NCBI RefSeq assembly: GCF_954871325.1
Contig: NC_088775.1
Coordinates: 33,457,561 to 33,521,560 of the forward strand
Length of the DNA stretch: 64,000 nucleotides
DNA from: Gordionus sp. m RMFG-2023
Lineage: Eukaryota; Nematomorpha; Gordioida; Chordodea; Parachordodidae
Direction: 5' to 3'
Below are positions 24,881-35,813 of the stretch, piece after piece. How positions within the stretch are numbered: the first letter of the stretch is position 1; each line of letters starts with the position of its first letter. Position numbers and translations under genes: made by a program. The notes beneath the pieces were generated by a model. It searched no databases, had not been told where the DNA came from, and worked only from the letters and a program-made list of their open reading frames with translations.

Positions 24881-24910
24881 TACACTTCTTCCATCACACA
24901 AGTCCTTTTT

Positions 24911-26035
24911 TTGCTAAAAAATTTCTTTTTTATACCAAGGATTCTTTACGCACTTCGGACAACACCAATTTTTAAATATCCTATTCCTCTCCAAACTTAC
25001 GAAAAAGGAATAAAGGACTTAACCGAAAAAATAGTAAATAACAGATTCAACGAAACCGCTTGGGCCCAAGCAACTCTTCCAACCAAATTTGGTGGTCTCG
25101 GCATCAGATCTCCACATGACTTAGCAATAACTACTTTCATATCGAGTAGTCTCTTGACAAAGCCAATAACCACCGCCCATAATTATAAAGAAGACCTTTC
25201 CTTAATCGTGGCTATGGATATTTGGAAAACAAGGATCAATGCTGATTCTCATACCCCAAAAACCCATAGACAGAAAGACTGGGATGCACCAGTGGTTGCT
25301 CGCTGCGTTAAAACTCTCTTATCTAGCATGCAATCTACCGACCGCACCCTATTCTCTTCCCTGCTCAATGGTACGGGACATGAGTTTCTTGAGGCCATCC
25401 CATCTACCAATCTTCAGCCTCAACTATCCAACAATGAATTTACCCACGCCATCGGCATTCGTCTAAATTGTTCCATCACTCACCCCCACATCTGCTCAGG
25501 GTGCAACTCGCCAGTTGACTCGAAGGGTAGACATAGTTTACATTGTCGCTCCTGCAATGGACGATTCATCAGACACAAGCAATGTAATACAATCATCCAA
25601 CATGCACTGAAATCCGCCCAAATTCCTTCCACTCTAGAACCACAGGGTCTTTTTAGATCTGACGGTAAACGTCCTGACGGGATCTCTCAAATCCCATGGA
25701 GGAGAGGCCAACTTTTGGTATGGGACTATTCCTGTATTGACCCCTTGGCCCCATCCAACCACGCCATCAACATCCTTGACCAGAAGGAACAACTTAAAAC
25801 TTCTAAATACACAGAAATAATGAACGATCATTGCTTCATCCCAATCATATCAACCACTCTTGGCACCTTTGGCAAACTCGCCTTAGCATTTTTCAAAAAC
25901 TTAGGATCACAAATCAGCAAACTCTCAGAAGAACCTCGAGAGGGTTTTTTTCTTCGTCAACGATTATCCATAGCGATTCTCAAAGCTAATTATATCAGTT
26001 TCAATGGTAGTCTTCTAGCCAAAGAGCTATCCTAG
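24911..26035 (+). pseudogene. 5'-truncated non-LTR retrotransposon (LINE), C-terminal 374 codons with zinc finger and restriction-like endonuclease
   Basis: One uninterrupted frame covers the end of a LINE polyprotein. It opens with the post-reverse-transcriptase thumb (PRILYALRTTPIF, residues 9-21; TKFGGLGIRSPHDL, 58-71). Next comes a CCHC finger, C195-x2-C198-x9-H208-x3-C212. Then follows an R/K-PD...D endonuclease signature, RPDG at 254-257 and VWDYSC with Asp272. The end (LRQRLSIAILKAN) is conserved in this animal LINE group as I remember it. The catalytic fingers and palm with the YxDD box are missing upstream, where the DNA becomes plain AT, so this is a dead copy truncated during reverse transcription. 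The finger plus PD-D endonuclease arrangement resembles R2-like LINEs. The exact clade is not assigned. The high GC and intact frame suggest a recent insertion. Confidence 0.85.
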
Positions 26036-26225
26036 ACAACACTTACGTCTCTTTTTCATTTTTGTTTCCCTGCGTCTCACCATCTCCGTTCTTTTTTTTT
26101 ATAGTATTATTATATATTTTTCAAACATTTTTAAACATATTAAAACATAAAACATTATATTTTCGTTTTTTTTAATACTTTATATTATTTATTATTTGAA
26201 AATAAATTAACATTAAAAAAAAATA
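26036..26225 (+). other. Probable LINE 3' UTR and A-rich tail
   Basis: It follows the LINE stop directly and ends in an A-rich tract (about 26208-26229). The tail boundary is a guess; no target duplication was identified. Confidence 0.4.
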
Positions 26226-26229
26226 ATAA

Positions 26230-26844
26230 GCCCCCCGAGAGAGGGAGCAACCAAAAATTCGATATAATAAAATTTCTCTTCGTGATTAATAATTTAATTT
26301 TTAAAAAACTTTTTTTTATTCAATAAAGAAAAAAACCAAATATATTTGAAAGAAAAAATTAAATTATAATAAATGGGATATTTTTATTTTTTTTAAGGAA
26401 AATGAATTGACAAAAATAAAGAAGGCGAAACGTCGATGATTAGGCAAAAAGATAACTAAAAATATTATATTTAGAAAAATAAAAAACTTTAGATGAATCA
26501 TTTTTTGAATTAAATTTGGCTCTTTTAACATTAAAAACCAGTTATATTTTATTATAAATTTGGAGTTTTTATTTTATTTCTTCCTCCCCTAGTTGGCTTT
26601 AGCACCTAGAGAATAAAAAATTATTATTACTTTGTCTATTTATGTAAATTTTTTTATATCTTTATTTTTTTAATATTAATTTAATTGTTTTTATATAATA
26701 ATAAATACAATCATATCTTTTTTAAAGGGTTTTTTAAATAATTTTGAGATACTCTTTAAAGGCTTCAACTTTATATTAGAAAACCTGCTTAATAATGATT
26801 TTACAATTGTACGGTATAATCCATGCTTTTATTGAGCCATTATT
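26230..26844. other. AT-rich stretch, nothing recognised
   Basis: No coding motif or repeat structure seen apart from poly-A/T runs. Confidence 0.5.
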
Positions 26845-26852
26845 ATGTCAAT

Positions 26853-27043
26853 TAGTGATCTGCGGACCTATGGAAATTTTCTTTTTAATTATAAAAAATA
26901 ATATTCTACACAAGTAAAAAATATTATCGCCTTTTATCCTGCAAACATATTAAAATATTTGAATTTGCTTCATAAAATCAAATTATATCATGAAAAATTA
27001 AAATAAAGCCGGTTCGAATCGGGCTGTGATTTGCAGATCTCTA
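26853..27043. mobile_element. hAT-type MITE with near-perfect 8-bp duplication
   Basis: The ends are inverted: TAGTGATCTGCGGACC on the left and TAGAGATCTGCAAATC read from the right. The flanking octamers ATGTCAAT (26845-26852) and ATGCCAAT (27044-27051) match at 7 of 8 bases. The 191-bp length and lack of coding fit a MITE. A GGTTCGAATCG string inside resembles a tRNA B box but nothing else tRNA-like is present. Confidence 0.75.
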
Positions 27044-27443
27044 ATGCCAATCATATTCATAATTGATAATAAATCGATTATTCTAACTTCATTTGCATAG
27101 GAATGAGATAATGAAAAAAAATCTAATTGTAACATTTATCATTTACCCATTTATCTTCTGCTTTCATTATCTTATTAAATGTGAATTGAGTTTAATGGAG
27201 GATTTCTTAAAAATTTTAATGATGATATCATTTTAAAATTTATACAAATTAGCTAATATAGTATAGCCATAAATTATATAAAGTCCCTCTTTTTATTGGT
27301 CATCAGACAAAACATTGTAAATTTAAGATCGGGGGGTTCAATTGAAAGACGGTATTAAATTTCTTGATTTTGAAATTTATTTTTTTGGGCATAATACATG
27401 ATATTATAAAAAAATTTCAAAAACATGATTTACAAAAAATTAA

Positions 27444-28042
27444 CCCTTCATTGCAAAGGTGGAAAATAATCACCCGAGAAAATAGGTGGGGTACGCTTAG
27501 ACCCACATTTAGAAAAACTATACATTGAAATCAAATCAATTTGTAGCTATCATATATTAAATTAAATATAAATTAATGATTTTTATTTTAATATTTGTTG
27601 TTATTTTATAATTTTATGAAAACTTTTGATAAATAAAATATTCTTAAAATTGGCACAAGTTATTGAATACTATAAATTGATATTAAAAAATGAAATAATG
27701 ATTATATCACTCTTACATCATGCATATCAAAGGTTCAATTATATAATATATTTTTAATTAATAAAAATATTATGTATAAATAAAGTTTTATTTAGGTTTA
27801 ATATATCAATGTCTAAAGAGATGAAAAAAAGTTACACGGATGAACAGGTGGGGTCTATGTGACCTCTCCAAAATAACCATAACTCTTGAACTACTGAAAA
27901 AATCAAAATTAATTTTACACACACATAATTTACCGAAAAATGTTAAGCTAATAAAAGATTCTGGTAGAAATATCGAAAATTTTAAGTAATAAGGTTATTA
28001 AAAGGACTCGGGTCTACATAGTACCATCTATGCAATGAAGGA
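27444..28042. mobile_element. piggyBac-like MITE
   Basis: The left end is TTAA followed by CCCTTCATTGCAAAGGTGG. The right end, read inverted, is TCCTTCATTGCATAGATGG, followed on the + strand by TTAT, one base from TTAA. GGGTACGCTTAGACCC near the left and GGGTCTACATAGTACC near the right extend the inverted match. TTAA plus CCC ends is the piggyBac pattern. About 600 bp, no coding. Confidence 0.6.
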
Positions 28043-28084
28043 TTATATATTATTATGTTCATAAAATATCCAAATCCCAAATAA

Positions 28085-28200
28085 ATAACTTAAGGCTCAA
28101 TATTTAACTCAAATTAACTACTGAGCCGACTCAACCAAAAGCTGGCTTGAGTCCAAATCTATTTTTAACTAAAAACTTGACTGAATTTGGGGATAAGTTG
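28085..28200 (+). repeat. Fragment of the GAGCC/CTCAA terminal-repeat family
   Basis: Strings such as GGCTTGAGTCCAAATCTATT and ACTAAAAACTTGACTGAATT match the repeats at 54311-54418 and 60141-60620. It is degenerate and isolated here. Confidence 0.55.
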
Positions 28201-28442
28201 ATTATCATTTTAACCATATTTTTAATAATAAAAATGTAACATTGAAAAAATTAATAGGGGCATAATCAAGAAGAGGGCCAGCAGCACAGAATATCTTATC
28301 AATTTTACTTGTTTTCGTAAGTATTATAATTAGATAACTAGAGATTTACCCCAAGCTTCCCTCACTCTTTTCTCCCTAAATATATTGGTACAATATGTAT
28401 TATTTATAATAAATATAAGTAAAGTATAAATTTAACGTATCA

Positions 28443-29040
28443 GGTCAATTCAGCGAAACTTTTATCGCGAAACACTTTTTCGCGAAACTTTTATCATGAA
28501 GGAATTTTATAGCGAAGGTAATATCGCGAAACCAATTCCGCGAATTTTTTTCCGCGAAACATTTATAGCGAAAACAATATCGCGAACTTATTATCGCGAA
28601 TTTATTTCCGCGAAACCTTAACCGCGAATACTTTATAGCGAATAGATTCTAGCGAAACTTTGATCGCGAACTCGTTATAGCGAATTTATTTCAGCGAAAC
28701 CTTAACCACGAATACTTTATAGCGAATACATTTTAGCGAAACTTTTATCGCGAACTCGTTATAGCGAATTTATTTTCGCGAAACTTTAACCTCAAATACT
28801 TTTATAGCGAATACATTTTGGCGAAACTTTGATCGCGAACTCATTATAGCGAATTTATTTCCGCGAAACCTAAACCGCGAATACTTTAGAGCGAATACAT
28901 TTTAGCGAAACTTTGATCGCGAACTAGTTATAGCGAAACTTTAATCGCGAACCATTTATAGCAAATTTTCTACCGCGAATGTATTTGCGCGAAATTATTA
29001 TAGCGAGCGCATGACCGCGAAAATTGCGAATTCATTTTAA
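28443..29040 (+). repeat. GCGAA/TCGCGAA minisatellite forming the left terminal repeat
   Basis: About forty GCGAA motifs occur at roughly 15-bp spacing. Each is usually followed by A/T-rich 7-10-mers and often forms the palindrome TCGCGA. A longer period of about 106 bp (GCGAACTCGTTATAGCGAAT, then TTAGCGAAACTTTGATCGCG) repeats four to five times, so the array has higher-order structure. The motif is CpG-rich in an otherwise very AT-rich region. Confidence 0.85.
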
Positions 29041-30258
29041 GTGAAATTGATATATTCAATATCAATTTACCAACCGAAGTTTCTTAAATCATAAACGCGA
29101 ATGTTTTAAGAATATTTTATTACGTATTGTTTTTAATAAGCATGTAACCTCTATCTGATGTGATAGAAAATATATTAGTCTTTCTGGTCTTACTCACTCA
29201 TGGTTGTAAGTATGGAGGGGACATTTTGGGTTAAGTTTTTACCAGAATATTTTAACCCCCCCCCCCCCCCACACACACACACATAAAATTTTTAAGTGTG
29301 CTTTATGTCATTTAAATGAAATACTTATTTTCCAATCTAGATAAAAAAATATATAGAAAGCTAAGAATTTTTTATTGATTTTCTCAGATTATTTTTAAAA
29401 ATTATATAAGATTTTACTGATAATTAATGCCTCCTAATTACAATTTTTAGATAATGCACATCGATATAAATTTCTGATATAATAGTAACTAATTCATTTG
29501 AATATTTTGATCTCTCCTTTTTCTTCTTTTCGCATTTTAATAAATAGAAATAACTGCAAAGTTATGATTAATCAAAAGAAATTTCAAAATATTCTATTGG
29601 ATTACATAAATTTGTAATATTTATGAAGAATAAATTATGGATATAAATCATTAGATCTTCAGTTATTTTAGTTTTTATTTTTGCTGATTTCACAAGTCTA
29701 ACTAAACAATATAAAAATTAAAAAACGTAAAATAGTTTTCATCACTTTAAAATAATACCAGTTCAATTTAAATCACAGCGTTTTTATGAAAACACCGCTA
29801 AACGCTTCTACTCAATTTGTAAGCACTTTTACTTATTATTTTTTCTAATAAAATGGAATTAAAAAAAATCAGGATTTTTTGAAAATAAATAGAAAATGTT
29901 CCAAATCAAGAAAATAAAGATATTCCAATATCGGGAAACCAGGGCAAAATGGAGTGTTTATTTATTTACTCTTACATATTTTACCACGACAGGATGAAGG
30001 GGGGGGGGTGGTTTGTTAGAAACATTTTCTAAATTTTGAAAAAAGTATATAAATGAAGGATAATAAAAAATGATTATAAAATGTGGCTATATTTTAATAT
30101 ATTAAATAGGTGTCTGTCTATGTCTTATTCAATTTTCTCATTTTATAGATTGCAAAATTTTTTAATGAGCTATTGTTTAATAAAAAAAAATTATATTATT
30201 TTTAATGACGTAAAAAAAATAAAAATAATTTTTAAAAAAATATAACCAAAAAAATGAT
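29041..30258. other. AT-rich interior of the MULE, nothing coding
   Basis: Holds a C15 run joined to an AC repeat (29256-29283) and a G10 run (29999-30008). No motif otherwise. Confidence 0.5.
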
Positions 30259-30266
30259 GTATTTTA

Positions 30267-30489
30267 TAGTGTTGTTAAACGGCTCGTTTTGAGCCGATTT
30301 TTAAAAACGGCTAACTCAATATTTTAGCCAGAAAAATATTGCCTAAGCCTCAAGATTTCGAAAATATATGTCTATACATTTGTTCCTTCTATGAGCAAAA
30401 TCTTCAGGCTTGGGTAATATTTTTATGGATGAGGTATTGAGTTAGCCGTTTTTAAAAATCGGCTCAAAACGAGCCGTTTAACAACACTA
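30267..30489. mobile_element. 223-bp palindromic hAT MITE with perfect 8-bp duplication
   Basis: The two halves are near-perfect inverted copies beginning TAGTGTTGTTAAACGGCTCG. Flanks are GTATTTTA at 30259-30266 and again at 30490-30497. The half-sequence is the same as 52551-52678, which abuts the tandem-repeat array, so both derive from one family. Confidence 0.9.
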
Positions 30490-30499
30490 GTATTTTAAT

Positions 30500-31746
30500 T
30501 TTATTTTTATTAATCATGACATGACATGAAGCCACCCAAGCTCAATTACATTGTTATCAAATCAAATGAGTATATAGAATATTTAAAAAAAGTTAACCAA
30601 ATGCCAATATTTAAATAATTAATAACCTTAAAATTTTAGAGCTATAATATAACAAAATTAATGCAACCAATTTTTTTCCAAATTTTTATATCAAGGTCAA
30701 TATCGTAACTTGAACTGCGAACTCATTGGAGGAGTATCATTGAAATTAGAGGGGGGATAGTTAGTTATGAAATAATAATTATTATTTGAATAAAATTGGA
30801 AAGGGATGAATGGTATTTTCTTTTTTTAATTATTTATATTTGGTAGGAGGTTAAAAGTTTTGAGAGGGTTGATATCATTTATAGATATGTATACAAGCCC
30901 CTGATTATATTCTCCGCAGTCCTTTTCTTAAGTTAAAATAGGAAATGGTATAGCAAGTATTCTTATTTTAATAGATCCATTTAGGTCATATTTTTTTATA
31001 TCTAATTTACATATAGAATAAATATCCTTACAAAATAAATTTCATTATAAAAAGTTTTTTAAAAAATGATTTTTTTATTTATTGAATATGTGAAGGAAGT
31101 AGAGCATTGCCATATCATATCGTCTAAACCAATAGTTTGTTTGTGAAATATATAACTGAAGTGTAAAATTTTAAAAGAATCACTAATTAGGACAAAGACT
31201 GGTTAAAAATAACCATGGAAAAAAACATCGGACAAATACACCCCAATATAAAAAAATTTACATGCTTTAATAAATAAAAGGAAAATGTAATCCTCGTTTT
31301 AAACTTTGCCCTTTAGTGTAATACTTGAGTATTATTTTATAATAATATTTTTCTAATATTGTTGCTCATCAAAAATGATCATATTTGTAAGGGAAAACAA
31401 CTATATGACTCAAGGGCTAGGAAAATTAGTTTTAAAATAATTTTATAATGCATGACGAAAGGTAGTTATTTTTGAAATTTAATTGTGGGATTGATGTGGT
31501 AGAGAAAGACTGCGTCACATATAAAAGAATTTGTAAATCTGCGTCACATATAAAAGAATTTGTAAATACTCTCATAAAATCTGTATCTTGATGAATGAAT
31601 CTGTATGTAGCTAGCTAAATATTATACCAAAGTAGACCTTCCTATATTTTTGTCACAAAAAATAATGCAAATATAAAAAATTTGAGACTATTATATAAAA
31701 ACAAATAAAATTTTTATTATTGTAGATAAGAATTTTAAAAAATTAA
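30500..31746. other. AT-rich MULE interior, nothing coding
   Basis: Only a small 30-bp tandem duplication is notable (CTGCGTCACATATAAAAGAA repeated at 31509 and 31540). Confidence 0.5.
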
Positions 31747-33276
31747 ACATTCAATGTTATATTAATAGCGATTCCTTTAAGATAATCTAATCTTGATCGA
31801 TTTTTGAAGTCAGTAACAATTGTTACTATTCTCGCATGTAGATTTCGATATTTTTTTCTCGTGGTAGAGGGTGTTTCACCAAAATTATATTGAACAATTT
31901 TTAACTCTGTCAACCCTTGTTGTTTTTTAAGCCTAGAATATAAATTATATAGTTTATTAGTAAATCTTTATACTTTTTAAATCATTTTAAAATAATAGAT
32001 ATATAGATAACTAAATTTCCACATGTTTGGATGGTTTGTTAGGAGGGAACTAAAGCATCTCAGCCACCCTTCAACCGCGTTGTTGGTTTTCGCTTCCCCG
32101 TTAAAAGTTGATTGTTAACAATTTCATAGTTCAATATTAAACAAAGCAGGTAGTCTGCCTCTTCCAAACGTTTTACCAACGTAAGCTTTTTCAAAAGTTT
32201 CAATTAGAGGCTGAAGTAACAATTGATTATTAGAATAAAATTCTGAGTTTATTAGTAATTCAAATGTTTCAACTACATTTAAGGGTGGCACAAATGCCAA
32301 GCAAACCATCATTCTAAGTTGTATATTAAATTCCACATCTGTTTTATATTTCTGAATATTTTTGAATGTTTTGCCAAAAGGATTGGCCAAAATGGAAATG
32401 GCAACATTTGTGTTGCGAACTGGGAAACACTTCATTGAAAGCTTTTACACTGGCCATTTCAAAATCCGTCATAATTTTTTTTGGAGTTGATATTAAGTTG
32501 TCACCTATAACAGTAAATATTCTTTTATATGTTTCATAATCCTTTCTATTGGTCAATATATATATGAGAGGTAAAACATTTTAATTTTTAATCCCATGAA
32601 TTGTATAAATTTGCGTAAATAAAGGTGGCGACGATTTAAATGTACCATCAGAAAACCAATGTTCGCATGAAGCTAAGAAGTTATGAAATCCTCATACTTA
32701 TCTGTAATTGAATATTCATGCGGAATTACCAGCTCAATAAGGCTGCTAGGATTCGGAGGTGCAAAACTGTTTGAACTCCGCGTTCGGTGAATTATACTTT
32801 TCATAAGATTCGGTGATGGTAGTGCCATTGATAAGGAATCACTTAATTGAGATACGTGTTTCGCCACAATAAAGTTGGAGTTTCCATAGTATTATTCAAA
32901 GCTTCATTCTTAATTGAATTGATTATTTTCTTGGTTACCATTTCGATTGGATTTTCTGGATGATTGTGTATTTCTTTATTATCTTTTATCTTACCATTTT
33001 TTTTTGTAAGTCATACGGGACATTTAAATATATCTTGATTAATGCATCTATAATAATTAGTATCTGAGACTACTTTATCCAGGCGGAACAAAATTTTTTA
33101 AGTTTAAGATCTCCTGCTTGATAACATATTATATAAGACTCCAAAATAAAGAGGAAAAAATGGCGAAAATATTTATAATTTATAACCAAAGGAATGCCAC
33201 CAGCACGAGAAAATTTTTTTTTTAAATTTCGGCAATACTTTTTTTTAAAATAGTTATAATTCATCAAATATGTCAT
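31747..33276 (-). pseudogene. MULE transposase with N-terminal FLYWCH finger, decayed
   Basis: Read on the minus strand, the order matches animal MULEs. A FLYWCH-type start (RAGGIPLVINYKYF near 33150-33215; HNHPENP near 32963) comes first. Then a linker (SLIELVIPHEYS near 32720-32755), the DDE core (NLISTPKKIMTDFEMASVKAF near 32445-32510; CCHFHFGQSFW near 32370-32405), FNIQLRMMVCLAFVPPLNVV (near 32275-32335), TNNAVEGWLRCFSSLLTNHP (near 32030-32090), and the C-terminal YLKGIAINITLNV before a stop at about 31747. At least four frame changes separate these blocks, so it is dead. MITD is the likely second catalytic Asp. Confidence 0.85.
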
Positions 33277-33624
33277 TAATTATTTGTTAATTTTTAGTGT
33301 AGCTATTTTTTTTATTATATTTTACAATTATTTAAGCTTCAATAAGAATCCATATCAAAATATTATATTTAAATTAATTGAGATTAATGCCGAGATATTA
33401 TACTAAAATTTTTATCACGCTCCCCCCCCCCCTCACCCTCTAAATAAACAGAAAAGATAAAAAGATATCTATAAAGATCGTTAAATAATAAGATTAAAAA
33501 ATATTTTAAATTGGGGAAATCCCTTATTTCACTTAAATGTAATTTATTTTTGAATTGCCATTCTAAACAGTAATGTTGTGGACTTTATTCATCTTCACTG
33601 TTTATGAATAGTGACTGCCAAAAC

Positions 33625-34202
33625 CACGGTTGTGCATTTGACCAATTAAATATGGTTAAAATAAAATAAATATTTTTTTATATTGAATATCATCATTTTC
33701 TTTAATATTTTTAAATCAATTTTCTTTTTGTCTAAATCTTCAATCGATTTCTGTTTTAGTAATATTATTGTCACAAATCGACCAATTTTTTTCTGAAGAA
33801 GAAGAAGTAGATCTAGGAACTGTTAGTAATGTTACTTCTCTTAATGGCCATGGTGTTCAAAACTAATTCCACTGATTTTCTATTAAACAAGCCGCTTTTA
33901 TTTCTGAAATTTATGATATAACTTGAAATATTTTGATCACCACCTTATGCCTAATCCTTTTATTATATTACATACTTCTTTAAATTTACTAAGATTAAAA
34001 TGCTCTCCTTAATATTAGGAACTCAATAAATAGCAGCAATGTGAACACATGTATTTATATCGTTTTTTCTTTTTCAAACATACTTTTATATTCAGATCTA
34101 ATAGAATATTTGACCATTTGACCAGGTCAAATATTCCCCCGTTCAATTGACCCGTCAAAATCTAGTCATTTGACTGGTCAATTGACTGACTTGCTAACCC
34201 TG
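33625..34202. mobile_element. hAT-type MITE nested in the MULE
   Basis: The ends are CACGGTTGTGCATTTGACCA on the left and, read inverted, CAGGGTTAGCAAGTCAGTCA on the right, with AATTGACCAGTCAAATGAC just inside. The flanking octamers GCCAAAAC (33617-33624) and GCCAAAAT (34203-34210) agree at 7 of 8 bases. No transposase was recognised in the 578 bp. Confidence 0.72.
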
Positions 34203-34514
34203 GCCAAAATTGATTGTTAAATTTATAAATATTAAGTCATCAGACAATGAATAGGAATGCTTACCCAGATATCAATTTCGCCAGTAAATATCAAGATTTA
34301 ACTAATAAACTCAATGATTAATATATTGATAAAGCTGAGTTCCTTGTGCGCGATTATATAAAATAAGAACTTCGAAGAAAAGGATAAGGATAGCGAAAAA
34401 AGTGTATTTCAATAACAAATTTCATAAACCAGATCTAAGTTTATTAATCATTATATAAATTTTTTAAGGTAAAAGAAAATCAAACTTGTGGTATTATGTA
34501 AATTTAATAGTGTA

Positions 34515-34622
34515 CGAAATTTAACATTTTTATATTTGAATAATAATAGTTTAATTTTATATGTTTATTCTTCGAAAAATTAGTAATAGTTTAATTTTAT
34601 ATTTTTATTCTTCGAAAAATTA
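34515..34622 (+). repeat. 45-bp tandem duplication
   Basis: TAATAGTTTAATTTTATATG/T then TTTATTCTTCGAAAAATTA occurs twice head to tail. Confidence 0.7.
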
Positions 34623-35061
34623 TTATATTTAATATGCAAATAATTATGTATATATATGATTCAATTTTCAATAAAGAGAGTGAGAGTGATTATTTATAAA
34701 AATAAAAATTTGTTTTACATTAATTATAGTATCTGAAATTAATTATAGACAGAGAGATTCTAAATATTTCTAAATAGAGAAAGGTAATACGATAATATAA
34801 TAAATTGGAATTATTTAAAAGAGTTTACATTATATTATTTTAGGTGTGCTCAAAAGTAAGTGGTTAGCATTCGTTATTATTAAAATTAATCCTTTATTTT
34901 ATTTATATAGATTTAATATACCCTTGATTCCTAATTAGCTCTCCCAATACAACATTAACACCCTGAGTTAAGTTCGGACTTGTAACAAAACTATGTGAAT
35001 TAAAAAAATATTATTCAAATAATATAATTATAAAAAAATGATTCAAAATAAATTAGTCATA

Positions 35062-35216
35062 ATTAGCAATTATCGCGATATTTGTTTCACGATATTGCAT
35101 TCGCGGAATAGTAATCGCTATTATGGATTCGCGATAAAAGTTTTGCTATAAAATCCATTCGCGATAAAAGTTTCGCGAAAAAGTGTTTCGCGATAAAAGT
35201 TTCGCTGAATTGACAT
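35062..35216 (-). repeat. GCGAA minisatellite forming the right terminal repeat of the MULE
   Basis: Inverted relative to the left array. The outer 55 bp are almost identical to 28443-28497 read backwards, while the inner part diverges. It is about one quarter of the left array's length. Confidence 0.85.
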
Positions 35217-35354
35217 GGAACCTAAATTTAATGTGTTTTACACTTATTTTATATTCTACATAAATTTATTTAACATCTCTGCTATATTTGAGCCCTGATT
35301 ATCATTAAAATCTATAATTAAAAAAGCTTCATTTAACATGTTTAAAATATATAA

Positions 35355-35450
35355 AAATTTTTAGTTTTTTTAACTAAAATATTCTCAAATTAATATCAAT
35401 TTAAATATTAAAATTTTATCAAAAAGAATATTGATTTTACCTTATTGATA
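35355..35450 (+). repeat. Copy 1 of a roughly 95-bp direct repeat flanking the third gypsy fossil
   Basis: Shares TTTTATCAAAAAGAATATTG and TTTTACCTTATTGATAGA with 40925-41025, in the same order and orientation, 5.6 kb away. Confidence 0.65.
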
Positions 35451-35813
35451 GATTATTAATATATTAATTCCTTTGTATTTTACTTTCACCCCTTTAATTG
35501 TTCATTTTTCAACAGCAAAGTCCTACAACAAACTTGCAAAGACAAATAATAAATTTCTAAAAAAAATTAGACCTATATTGATTTTATTTCATTTTTTTCT
35601 CTTTTTATATCCATTGTAAAAATAATTTATATTTATTAAATAAATCATAAATCTAAACAACTTTTTATATAAATCCTTTATAAAAAATAATAATATAAAG
35701 AATGATTGTGCAAAAAAAATTTTTAAAAAATAATCATCACCAAAAAAATATGACTTGCAATTTATCATAAAAAATGACTCCATACTTTAACATAAAATAC
35801 CATACACATAACA

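Larger units (their letters stand above)
28439..35223 (-). mobile_element. MULE (Mutator-like) transposon with minisatellite terminal inverted repeats
   Basis: Both ends carry the same sequence in opposite orientation: GTCAATTCAGCGAAACTTTT then ATCGCGAAACACTTTTTCGC, from 28443 inward and from about 35215 inward. They enclose a MULE transposase relic. The ends continue as arrays of GCGAA motifs, about 600 bp on the left and 155 bp on the right. Outside lie AAATTTAACGT (28428-28438) and AAATTTAATGT (35224-35234), 10 of 11 bases alike, a candidate for the 9-bp-class duplication of MULEs. The exact terminal base is uncertain because the inverted match starts a few bases inside. Two hAT-type MITEs are nested within. 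Confidence 0.65.

Noticed and set aside
25239-25831. Other-frame open frames across the LINE
   Set aside because: Shadows of the LINE frame.
27008-27026. tRNA B box (GGTTCGAATCG)
   Set aside because: No A box, acceptor stem or cloverleaf; it lies inside a MITE.
28443-29040. CRISPR-like array
   Set aside because: Repeats are only about 15 bp, spacers are not unique, and the array is mirrored at the other end of a transposon in a eukaryotic genome.
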